Shown here: positions 44,063 to 54,498 of the stretch, in pieces | How the letters are laid out: the number at the start of each line of letters is the position of its first letter | How positions within the stretch are numbered: the stretch's first letter is position 1 | NCBI GenBank assembly: GCA_911728435.2 | Contig: OU452204.1 | Span: forward strand, 2,356,001 to 2,420,000 | Length of the DNA: 64,000 nucleotides | Direction: 5' to 3' | DNA from: Apoderus coryli | Lineage: Eukaryota; Arthropoda; Insecta; Coleoptera; Attelabidae | Notes under the pieces: generated by a model | Databases searched by the model: none | The model's input: the letters and a program-made list of their open reading frames with translations, nothing else | Told to the model about the DNA's origin: nothing | Program-made: the position numbers and the translations under genes

Positions 44063-47000
44063 TTAGAGTTTGATTTTACTGATATATAAAAAGTTTATTA
44101 TTTCGTTTATTATTTCTCTTCCATGCTCATGCAGTATTTGTTGGATGTTTATAGGGGTTTGTATGCCATGAGAAACTATTGTATCGTATAGATTACCTCG
44201 ATTTGTAGGGCAGTTGAATAGAATGTGGTTCAAGTCTGCGATTCCAGTCCCACATTCACAATCTGGTGTTTCTCTGAGATTAATTTTATACAGGTGGTTT
44301 CCTGTTAAACAATGTCCTGTTCTTATGCGAATATGATTGTTGTTAAATGTCTCCGGTTGGTATATGTGGAGTCATAATACCATGGTTTTTTTGTAAATTC
44401 TTGTTGAATGTTAGAGTCCCATCTTCCTTTTAGGGAGAATGTATTTTTCCAAAGTTGAGACCATTGTTCAAAGTGTTCACTTTTGATTTTTGGGATGAAA
44501 TTTTGCTTATCCAACTTTATATTTAATGGTATGTTTAAGCTACTTCCTACCTTTGCTAATATGTCTGCCTCCGTATTACCACTAATTCCCGAATGTCCCG
44601 GTATCCATGATAATTTATAATCATACCCGTTTCGATTTGTCTCTAATATAAATTGCTTAGTGAGATACGATGTTCTATCACAGTTTTTAGGTTTGGTTTG
44701 ATTGCATATTTTCTCTACCGCGCTTTTTGAATAATGAGTCGCTGGATATTTCTCTGCATTGCTATTCCTAACGCTGTATTAATGGCTATAGTTTCTCCAG
44801 TACATATTTGAGTTTCATTTGGAAGTCGAGTATAGAATTTAATATTAAGTTGAGGGAAATATATTCCTGCTCCAGCTCGATGATTTCGTATATTATACGA
44901 TGCGTCAGTGAATGCCCATATGTAGTTATGGTAGTTTTTTTGGGCAATGGTAAGGAATTCTTGATTTAGGTTTTGATCTGATTTACTGATTCCTAGCTTT
45001 GTTTCGGATATGCTATTATTGACATGTTCGTATTCGCCCTGGAAGAATGCTATAGTGTCGTCGATGTACATAGTGTTTCTTAACGTGTGAAGCTTTAGTA
45101 GAGCTTGTATTAACGTAGGTGTGTCACGTCTCGCCCAATATCCTCGCTTTTCTGTTGTATGTTGGTACAATTGTGTTAATATTGTGATTAGTGAATGGTT
45201 CTTTATTGATATGATTTTGAGAATAAATTTTTCTGACAGCCAGTTTCTCCTACTTTCCAAAGATTCCTCACTAGTTTCTCCCAATAACGCATTTATTGGC
45301 GTTGACCTCATGCAACCTGTAATTATTCTGAGGGCTTGGTATTGTATTCTGTCAAGCTTTTGTGTGTGTTTTTTTGGACAAGGTATTATTAATTGACAAC
45401 CATAATCAAAATGGGATCGTATTAATCCTTTGTAGATATTTAGAAGTGTTAATGGGTCACAGCCCCCACCAGACTCTTGTCACAGCTCTCATTACGTTTA
45501 AACCTTTTTGGGTTTTTACAGCAATGGCTTCTATATGTTTAGCCCATGAAATATTGAAGGTGAATATCATTCCTAGATATTTGATTTCTTTCGTCCATGT
45601 TAAGTGTGTATCGTTATACCTAACTGGTGGGAGGATTCTATTCGAATTACCTTTTCTGAACATCATTGCCTTAGATTTTTGCGTCGAAATTGCAAAATTA
45701 TGATTATCCAGCCATTTACTTACCTTTGCCAAGTTGTTATTCATCGTTTCTATTATTTGGTCTGTATTGTTCCCACTCACGAGAAACAACAAGTCATCAG
45801 CATACTGTATCATTATTATATTCCGATCTAACTGCGCACCCAGTTGTTTTGTATAAATGTTAAATAATAGCGCACTTAAGGGTGATCCTTGTGCTATTCC
45901 AATTGATGTTATCTGTGGTCCAAAATTATTTTCGCCATTACTGCTTATACATATTTCTCGTTCCTGTAGGAAGGATGCAATTAATCGGCTAATATCGTGA
46001 GATACTCCCAAGTCTATTATGTATTTGTGTAGTAGGCTGGGAATAACACTGTCATAAGCAGCAGTGATATCCAGGAATACTGCTAAAGTATTGTAACCTT
46101 TAGAAAAGTTTAATTGTACAATTGAAGTAAGTGTAGCTAAACATTCCAAACAATCTTTTCTCTTTCTAAATCCAATTTGATAATCAGGAAGGAGCTTGTA
46201 TTTCTCTACTGTCCATTCTATTCTATTCTTTATCATGTCTTCCAAGAGCTTACCAACACATGAGTTTAGAGCTATTGCTCTATAACATACCGGGTTATCT
46301 TTATCTTTCCCTGTCTTTAATACTGGATGTATAAAGGTTGTTTTCCATGATGCTGGTATTGACCCTCCTTGTAAAGATTTATTGTATTCATCCAGTAGCA
46401 ATTGTTTGGCTTTATCCGGCAAATGTTTTATCATTGAGTAGCTAATTTCATCAAGACCGCATGCCGAATCTTTTTTTCCGACAATGCTCTGTTAAGCTCA
46501 TTTAACGTGAAATCATCTGATTTTTTCCCCATGCTATATAGGGTGTTGATTCTTTCAGTAGCACTTGAAGGGCATAGGTTTTTGAGAATTTCTTCTGCTA
46601 TTCTGTCCGATGGCATCTTGTAGCTTTTATCATCATCGTAATATCCACAGAATTTTCTAAATGTTTTGTTAGGCCCGATTTCCTGTTTTAAGTTTTCACA
46701 AAAGTTTCTAAAGTTAAATTTTTTCCTAAGTTTTAATATTCGACGGGATTTTGCTATGCTATTTTTTGCTTTTAAACAGTTTTGCATTGTTGGCTGCTGC
46801 GAGAATTCCTTAATTGCTTCTGCTCTCTCCTTTACAGTAGCTGTACACTCTTCATCCCACCAAGGGGTTGGTTTTCTGTTTGTTTTTTTATTGTTTGGAT
46901 TTTGTTTAACTATTTTTGAAATGTCTTCTATAATTTTATTTAAATTTTCGTAATTTTGTGGGATGTTTATATCAATTATGTCGCTTATTCGGGAAGTGTA

Positions 47001-47756
47001 TTCATTCCAATTCGCCTGTTTACTAATACGTGGTCTTCTATTATATGTTGCCATAGTGGTCCCTATCATTAGCTCACCGATTATAGGATAGGATCACTGA
47101 AACCACAGTCCTCGTAGGTACTCCAACTAATGTTTTTCATGGCAACTTCTGTAGATACTAATGTTAGGTCCAATGCAGATATATTCTGTCCCGGAAGGGT
47201 TAACCGTGTTGGAGATCCATCGTTCATTATCACCAGGTCAAGATGATCCAATGATACAGATATAATTTGGCCAGATCTATTAGATCTTGTGCTGCTCCAC
47301 ATTTCATGGTGTGCATTTATGTCTCCTGTTATTATTTTGGGGTGATTAACCGATTCTATTACTCTGCTCCATGCTTCATGGCTGTTATGCACATTGGGTG
47401 GGATATATATATATATATATATTTATGAAGTTCAAATTAATGCTTGGGATATTAATTGCCATAACTTGATAGTTGTTTGGGAGATAACTAACATCTAAAT
47501 TCAATTGATGATATTCATAACGATTATTAATGGCTATCGCTATCCCTCCTTTTCCATCCTGACGATCTTTTCTTATGATGTCATAGTTGTGCAGTTTAAT
47601 TCGATCGTTTGGTTTGAGCCATGTTTCCGTTAACAGAATAATATCCGGTGAGACTTCGTTTATGAATGTTTTAAAGTTAGTTAAATTGGAATTATAACTT
47701 CTTATATTCCACTGAAAGTACTTGATTATAATTTTATCTTTACCATTCCTCGTCAT
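44063..47756 (-). pseudogene. LINE ORF2: endonuclease, RT, RNase H
   Basis: The start MTRNGKDKIIIKYFQWNIRS opens an APE-type endonuclease (LLTETWLKPND; later IITGDINAHHEMW and LTLPGQNISALDLTLVS). A TA-microsatellite expansion at 47403-47421 breaks the frame inside it. The linker has TPWWDEECTATVKERAEAIK. The reverse transcriptase (46434-45457) has AVFLDITAAYDSV, GIAQGSPLSALLFNIY and the catalytic MIQYADDLLFLV. RNase H follows with WAFTDASYNIRNHRAGAG and, after a frameshift, WIPGHSGISGNTEADILAK. The C-terminal zinc motif is CECGTGIADLNHILFNC. The stop is at 44063-44065. Breaks at about 47390, 47075, 46432, 45400 and 44715 make it non-functional. Confidence 0.93.
47403..47421. repeat. (TA)n microsatellite inside LINE endonuclease
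   Basis: A run of about nine TA units within the ORF2 endonuclease region. It coincides with a frame break and probably caused it. Confidence 0.85.
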
Positions 47757-47796
47757 CGTTTATTTTAGTTATATAACTAAAATAAACTATACTATA

Positions 47797-49073
47797 CTAT
47801 ACTATATAGTTTAGATATTCGGTAACTAATCTTCTTTTGTTTGTATCAAGCATTGAGAATTGTGTATAGAACACACTATTATCTATTTCGTCTCTGTAGC
47901 CAGCATCATCAGGATTGTTAGTATCCATTACATTTTCGTTTGAATTTATTAACCTAGACAGAGTCGATATAGGGGCTTTGTTGTTAGTTTGATATCTGCT
48001 GGTGCTGGGGAATAAACAGGCTTCGTGTTTTTTCTTATCATATCCTAATGTCAGGGGAGATGCAGGTAGTTTTCGTTTTTTTTGTGCCACCGAACTGTAA
48101 GACGGTTGTGATTGTAGTTGTTTCTGTCTTAGATAGTCTTGGGTTTCGCTACGGGTATAATTTTTGTTTTGTGTTTGTGGATGTTTATTTGGCATACTCG
48201 GGAATTCTGTGTTTAGATTTGAAAGTACTTGATATTTATTTATTTGTGGTATAATTAAATTAGCGTCATAAAAAGACATATGATTTAATGCCATTTGTCT
48301 CCGTATCTCTTTCTGTCTATTGTATTCCGGACATTCTCTTGACAATGTAAGATGATTTGTATTTTTATAAAAAAAACATTTATTTTCAGAAGAACACTCA
48401 CCTTCATGGATTTCTCCGCAAATTTGACATTTTTTTTCCCTCTGCACTGTTTTTGTGTGTGCCCATACAATAGGCAATTTTTACATTGAGTAACAGGTAA
48501 TATATATGGTTCAACTAGAGTTGCTAGCCCAAATATGTTAATGGTTTTTGGTAGGAATTTTCCTTCAAACGTAATTACGCACGTGGAACTGGGTAAATAT
48601 TGAACGAGACCTTCCTCATTTATTTTCCTCTAATTAAATCGTTTTAAATTTATTATTTTACAAGAAGATTCTATATTTTCCATAACTTCAAGGTGTTCTA
48701 TGTCCTTTAAGACACCCTTGATTACGCCCTTGGTAGTAACATTGTAAGCAGGAATATAGATATCATACCCTTTGGATTTAAATTCTTCATTTGTTGTAAA
48801 GGTATTTGCGGCCTCAGAGGTATCAAATTCAACAGATATTTTGCTTTTTCCTTTTCTTTTTATTTGTCTAACGTTATAAAGTTTTAGGTTAAGTATATCC
48901 CTTGCAATCGCCATGTTTCCAACGTTTTTCCCTATAGAGTTGGATTCCACTATAACTATGTAAGGTCCTAATCCGGTAATCTTATATTTTAGATTTAGTT
49001 TATTTTGTTTTTCTTGTTGTTGCGATACGGGGGGTTCGAGCCCCTCCGTGTTTTCCGCCATTTTTTCTTCCAA
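47797..49073 (-). pseudogene. LINE ORF1, gag-like with zinc knuckles
   Basis: The start is at 49073 (MEEKMAENTEGLEPP). The N-terminal frame runs to a stop at 48630, reading YKITGLGPYIVIVESNSIGK and VEFDTSEAANTFTTNEEFKS, an RRM-like gag region. After the stop the same frame continues KINEEGLVQYLPSSTCVITF to CKNCLLYGHTQKQC, the first CCHC knuckle. A homopolymer frameshift near 48440 moves the reading to KCQICGEIHEGEC and CFFYKNTNHLTLSREC, further knuckles. One expected Cys in the last knuckle appears as Tyr. The frame ends at 47797. Function: RNA-binding nucleocapsid-like protein for the LINE RNP. Confidence 0.88.
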
Positions 49074-49429
49074 GGATTAAGTTATTTTATAGTTATTATT
49101 AGAATTAATATCAAATAACAATAGAAATTTACAATGATTAGTTGTTAAATGTAGTGAAAAGTTTTACCTTATTATGGAGATTAGGATAGATTAGGGATAG
49201 TATATATTATATTATTAAGTTCTCTCCACTAAAATTTCCACTTCACAATAAAAAAAACACGTCTTCAACCGACAGTCTCTCTCACCGTTCTCTCCTTATT
49301 TTATTTATACCTACTCGTACTTTTTATTTGTTTGTTAATTATTTAATTGTTGCGTCAGTAAGTCAAGTATTGGTCTCGATAAAATTTAGAATAATGAGGA
49401 AAATACTATTTAAATTAACGTACAGTCCA

Positions 49430-50890
49430 GATCCACATAATTTGCTGTACAAATAAACTTCATTCCAAGAATTGAAATCAATACATATTCCGCTATTTTG
49501 GAAATTTGTTAACTGTAAACTGTATTCTACAACAGATATTGCTAATTCATGTAAAAGAAAAGACAATGGACTCTCAAAAGTGGTGACCGATGAGATGGCT
49601 ATTATACAGTGCTAGTCAAAAGTCCCCTCGCCCTCGTATCTTTTAAACGGTTATATTTAAAATAATAAAATTTGGAGAGTGATAATAAACGGATGCAGGC
49701 TTCTTAAATACTCGTAGCAGGCGACGTAATAGTCATAGATGACGGTACAGGGCCACTATGACCAATAATTTTAAATGGGATGGAAAATACCTATTCAGTC
49801 ATATTAACGTTGCTTGGGTTCAGGCTGATTTTGATGGATGAATTAAATATGTACTAATATTATAGTTTCGCATTTAGTTAATAAAGATTTAAGAATCCGT
49901 TTTTAAATTAAGTGTTCAAAATGTGCTCCATCTACTTCCTAACAGTAATGCATCCAATTGCTAAACTCTTGTCGTATACGTGCAAATGTTTCAGCGGAAA
50001 TAAACCTACATTCTTCAACAATTCGTTGTTTCAAAAGGTCAATACTGTCAGGTGCTGTAGCGTAAACCTTAGATTTCAAGTACCTCACAAAAAATCTAAA
50101 GGTATTAGGTATGAGATTTTGTGTGTTGACATTTCCATTGAGGATCAAATTGCTTTCGTCACTGAAGCAAATTGTTTTTATGTAGTCTGATCGATTAATT
50201 TCATTGGACATATTTTCACAGAATTCTAGTCTTGAGTCGGGATCATCATCTGAAAGTTGGTGCAAAATTTTTAATTTGTATGGATGAAAATGGTTTTTAG
50301 CCAACACCTACTGTCCTTTGAGTGACTTTACCGATAGACGCAACTTGGTTTGTCAATATTTTTGTCACCGCTAATTGTTGGTCGACCTGATCGTTTGGCA
50401 TCTTGAACACTACCGGTTGCTTCAAAATTCTGAAGAACCTCCCTCAAATAGGTCATCGAAATATGGCGCTCAGGGTACCTGTCATTAAAAAGACGTTCCG
50501 CTGTATGGAAATTGTTTCTACATTGACCAATTATTAAGATAGCTGCTACTTTGTCGGCTACAGTACGTACCAGTTTGCTGTGAATATTTAAACGTCTCGT
50601 GAAAAAATAAATAAAATACATACATCAGCAGAGGCGAACTTATTTTAATTTCATTGTTTTAATAATAACCGATACAAAGATACAAGGGGGAAGGGGGCTT
50701 TTGACTAGCATTGCATCCATCTCATCGGTGACAACAGAGTCCATGGTTACCGAATGGTCTTTTCTTTTACATGACATAGCAATATCTGTTGAAGAATACA
50801 GGTTACAGTTAACTAATTTCCAAAATATGGGATTCGTCGCCGTAAAATATTTTAATGCAACCTGTTTTTTTAATGGAATATAAAGCATTT
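49430..50890 (-). mobile_element. Deleted mariner inside a pair of inverted flanks
   Basis: The inner element has ends cagtgctagtcaaaag (49609) and cttttgactagcattg (about 50716). Outside it, 49430-49606 and 50718-50880 are inverted relatives of each other. Both encode, outward-in, a phrase like FWKLVNCNLYSSTDIAMSCK. The whole may be one foldback or a mariner at the centre of an older palindrome. The transposase inside is deleted. Confidence 0.7.
49939..50621 (-). pseudogene. DD41D-like mariner transposase, catalytic middle deleted
   Basis: The N-terminal block (50621-50328) reads VRTVADKVAAILIIGQCRNN, AERLFNDRYPERHISMTYL and VQDAKRSGRPTISGDKN. The next block (50307-49939) reads KNHFHPYKLKILHQLSDDDP, then CFSDESNLILNGNVNTQN with the first catalytic Asp. 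It jumps directly to FVRYLKSKVYATAPDSIDLL and CRFISAETFARIRQEF. The segment holding the second and third Asp is missing. The layout matches the intact 370-residue enzymes, but the sequence is a separate lineage. Confidence 0.9.
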
Positions 50891-51377
50891 ACTTTCATAG
50901 TATTGTTAATCAAAATTATTCTGTCTGTTGTGTTTTTTTTTTTGTGTAAAAAAATAAATACTAGAATTATTCAACGTTAAAATATTTCATTCAATGCAAA
51001 TACCCTTATAACAAAGACACTGTAGAAATACGTGTTGCAAAGGAAACGAGGTATAAATTCCAATTGAAGTATTTTGAATGATTTTTATGGATCAATCGAT
51101 CCTTAAAGGGGCATGCGACAGATAAAATAAATGCGGTGTTAAAATTTAACAGTCATATATTAATAACTGTGGCCAATAATTTCTTTTAAAAAATTTAATT
51201 TTTTATGTCAAAAATACAAAACCACCACCAACAAAATTATATTTCAAGTTAAAATGGAAAAAGCACAAAAGTATTTTTTAATAAAGCTTAAAACACAATT
51301 TTTTAAATATTTAGAATGAAAATACCTTTAGGAAAGATAATGTTAAGTTTAAGCTCAATTATAAAACAGAAACTATA
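50891..51377. other. No gene seen
   Basis: AT-rich spacer without a supported feature. Confidence 0.4.
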
Positions 51378-51660
51378 TAGGGTGTTTCAAAAAGACGCGG
51401 CAATATTTAAGGGGGTGGTTTCTCAGGTCATTTTATGAAAAAAAAATTCACATAAACATAAGTACGTCTGGAAGTGCGTTGTTACCAAGTGTTAAGTTTT
51501 TTTGTGAATAACGGTTTTTCTTTAATTAAGTCAAATATCTCCTCACTAATTTCTTTGAAATTTGGCAGCGTTGTTGCTAGAAATAGAGACGATTAAGACC
51601 GGTTGTATGCTGGTATTGGTAGTAGGTAGCAACTTGCTTTTTCCAAATGGAACACCGTAG
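51378..51660. repeat. Short mariner-type MITE
   Basis: Begins tatagggtgtttcaaaaag and ends ccaaatggaacaccgtag, imperfect inverted termini about 285 bp apart. No coding sequence. Confidence 0.5.
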
Positions 51661-52003
51661 GTAGGTATATATTATTTTTGGTTCTACGTAAAATTTCAAC
51701 TAGACTTTGGGTATTATGTCCTGCACCTAAGTCTTACCATTTCTGACATATTTAAGGTTTTATGTCGAAAATGACGTTTGTGGGCTCTAAAATCATTATA
51801 AAATTTACTCTATATTGCAAAAATGTTTAGTTTTGGAATTAATAATTTTAAACTTTAAGTGCTTAAAAATTGTATTTGAACTACCACGACTTCATTCAAC
51901 AAAAAGATTATATAGTGTATAGTGTATTTTTATTATATCTTAACAAGGGAAAGAAAATCCTCAACTTCTTTGATTCCATCCAGTCGCGCTAAAACAATTT
52001 ATA

Positions 52004-52064
52004 TTACGAAATATGTAATTTTTGTTACGAAATATGTAATTTATGTTACGAAATATGTACCTAA
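52004..52064. repeat. Three 21-bp tandem units
   Basis: ttacgaaatatgtaattttt begins at 52004, 52025 and 52046. Surrounding 51661-53160 shows no gene. Confidence 0.85.
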
Positions 52065-53254
52065 TTTATATGGTTGCTGTGGTTGAAATTGGACTCAAGT
52101 TTATACCTATTTGGAAGCTGTTTTTATTTATGTTGCTTTGTTCACTGTTTTAGAGATAGCCATTTCTTCTGTAATACTTTGTTACGTTGTATAGAATAAG
52201 TAATTATACTTTGATTCCTACTATAAGTTTGTAATTCTTCTTGGAATCAATAAAGTTTTCTTTAAAAAAAACTGGTAAGTGACAGTTTTTTCATTGCCGT
52301 CATAGCTAACTAGATGTATTTAAACTTAAAACTTGTAATAAAATTACCGCGTATGAAATTTACTCATTTGGCAAATCATAATAACTAAACCTTTGTTAGA
52401 TATATAACCTTATACAAATTTACCCTTCTTTTTATTACTTAATAAGATAAAATTGACACATATTATATTTCCTCATCTGCCCCCGTCGACATGGTTACAC
52501 TGCCAAATTTTCAAAATTCGCCTATGTATAGTTTTGTATATACAGATCGATTTGGGACAATCTGTATAGTAACTATTGTACGTAAAAAAAAGAAAACAAA
52601 ATATAACTTATATTTTTTTCATTCATTATCTTTTTTAGAAAATATACGTTTTTCAAAATTAGTATGACTATTAGAAGTAGAACCTACAAACCCAATAACA
52701 AACGCGAATGAAAAAAAATTAAAAATACATTAAACTATTGAAATAACGTCAAAGCTATATTAAATTTGAATGAACCTTGTTTGAAATAGTCAACTAACAA
52801 ACAAATATGTTTAAAATGAAAATTGAATGAAATGAATTGATATATAAACATACCTAATTGATAGGTATCTAAACATACCTTTCAATTATTGTTTATTAAT
52901 GTTTATGCGCTAAAATCTGAAAGACTGATTAAAATACCTGAAACTCGTTACAGAAGGAAAGACATTGACTTTGGTTCTCAATGTCACACAGACCTGTGTG
53001 TGATATTTTATTGTTTTGGTGTCTGCCGTTTCATTAACTTCATTTTACATAATTTGCTATTTCTTTTAGGTGTATTATAATAATTATGATTTCACACCGA
53101 CGCAACACGACGTCAAGACTTGACGATGCCGTTGGTGTTTGTTTATTCATGAATGAATATGAATTCCGTTGGACCACAATAGTATATTGTGCAACGAACA
53201 TGAAATGACATATATTTCCTACGAGTATGATCATTTGCAGCATGAGCCGCAGGC

Positions 53255-53498
53255 ACAGTTAAAATATAGACAGTTACTTCACCTCGTGTCGGTACGTCTG
53301 ATGTAGGTGGGTTCAAAGCAATTCGCCGCGCTTATGGTTATAGCAAAGACAAATACATATTGTGTCTTTGGTTATAGTATAGTATCTTATAGTATATATA
53401 GATATAGTAGCGGGCCAGAAATGTAGCTGGCAATGCGACGAGTCGATGCCGTTTTCAGCGTCTAGTCGATCTTCTTGTCTATAGTTAATATTGGATGA
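53255..53498 (+). mobile_element. Small element with 7-bp target duplication, copy 2
   Basis: Starts acagttaaaatatagacag and ends aatattggatga, flanked by cgcaggc at 53248-53254 and 53499-53505. Joining the flanks restores the head sequence of the MITE as seen at 32210-32235. It is homologous to 1192-1389 in reverse orientation. A weak GGTTCAAAGC resembles a pol III box B, but no partner box A is convincing. Confidence 0.82.
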
Positions 53499-53844
53499 CG
53501 CAGGCGCGTGCTGCAAATCATACGAGTAGGAAATGGTTATTTCATGTGAGTTTCACACTATACTTTTTCTACGACTGTTTTAATGCTTTCGAATAAATTA
53601 AACATAATTTTCAGGACAATATTTGTTTTTCGAAACTTACCCCTATTGGCGTAAGCCTAAATAAGATAAGTTAAAAGTATTCAATTGACTAGGTGGAGTT
53701 AAAATATATTCACTCTTAACTGTTTTTGTGTTTTGAGTTAGCGAAAGACTTAATTATTATTAATTATAAATACCTAAACTGTCAATTTGGTGTGTTTGTA
53801 TTCCCGGCGTTGCTATGGTGATTTTTCATGGTCATTACCAGGAA

Positions 53845-53949
53845 ATTTACCCGTGCGTAATAAATATTTCCCACTAGTTGCCTAGCAACAAATATTTCAT
53901 ACTAGTTGCTAGGCAACTAGTGGGAAATATTTATTACGCACGGGTAAAT
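53845..53949. repeat. Perfect inverted repeat, 45-bp arms
   Basis: Arms 53845-53889 and 53905-53949 are exact complements, starting atttacccgtgcgtaata, around the 15-base spacer aaatatttcatacta. Related MITE copies at 32390 and 39120 lack this palindrome. Confidence 0.95.
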
Positions 53950-54498
53950 GAAAAACAGCATTACAATGTAATGTACTACATTTTAAATCACTATTGAACA
54001 TATAATAAAGGCATTTAAAGACAGTCGTAGAAAAAGATTTTTGTATTCCCTTCAGTCGTTTACAAGAAGGACTAAATAGTGATATTTGTTTACAATAATT
54101 GTAAGGTATCCTTCCCTGTTCACAATAGTGGATATTTAATGGTAATTTATGTCTTATTACTTTCCCGTACAAGGAAAGTATTGTGACGCGCCAAAAAAAT
54201 TTTTGAGTTAAAGACGGATATAACAAATAATTGAAAACAAACTTATCTTTTCAACAATTCTAATTAACAATAATCCGCAGTACCCAATATTGATTATTTC
54301 ATTAAAAAAATTGGTTGTGTCGGCCCAAAACTTTCCCGACAAGATATAATATAATCAAAAATATATGACCTGCGGAACGAAAGTAGTAGGGGTCGAGTGA
54401 TACATCATTTTAAAGCATTTTACAGCTTTGATATTTGCCCCCCCTAATTTTCGAGAAAATTCTGTTTAAAATTTCACCAGGTAGTTGGAACGTATATA

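Larger units (their letters stand above)
43515..49310 (-). mobile_element. Nearly complete I-group-like LINE with 14-bp TSD
   Basis: A 5.8-kb non-LTR retrotransposon on the minus strand. It is flanked by exact copies of ctactcgtactttt (43501-43514 and 49311-49324). On the minus strand it starts gtataaataaaataagg at 49310, carries ORF1 (gag-like) and ORF2 (endonuclease, reverse transcriptase, RNase H, terminal zinc motif), and ends in a gaagaagaa tail. The RNase H places it in the I/Nimb/LOA group of LINEs. A handful of frameshifts and one stop disable it, but it is far fresher than the LINE at 11.2 kb. Confidence 0.92.
53180..54036 (+). mobile_element. Hairpin-headed MITE, longest copy
   Basis: Head from agtatattgtgcaacgaac; body from ctttttctacgactgttt (about 53562) to acagtcgtagaaaaag (about 54036), whose ends are inverted repeats. 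The head palindrome is interrupted by a 244-bp element (53255-53498), and the body contains a 45-bp-arm palindrome (53845-53949). No coding sequence. Confidence 0.85.
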
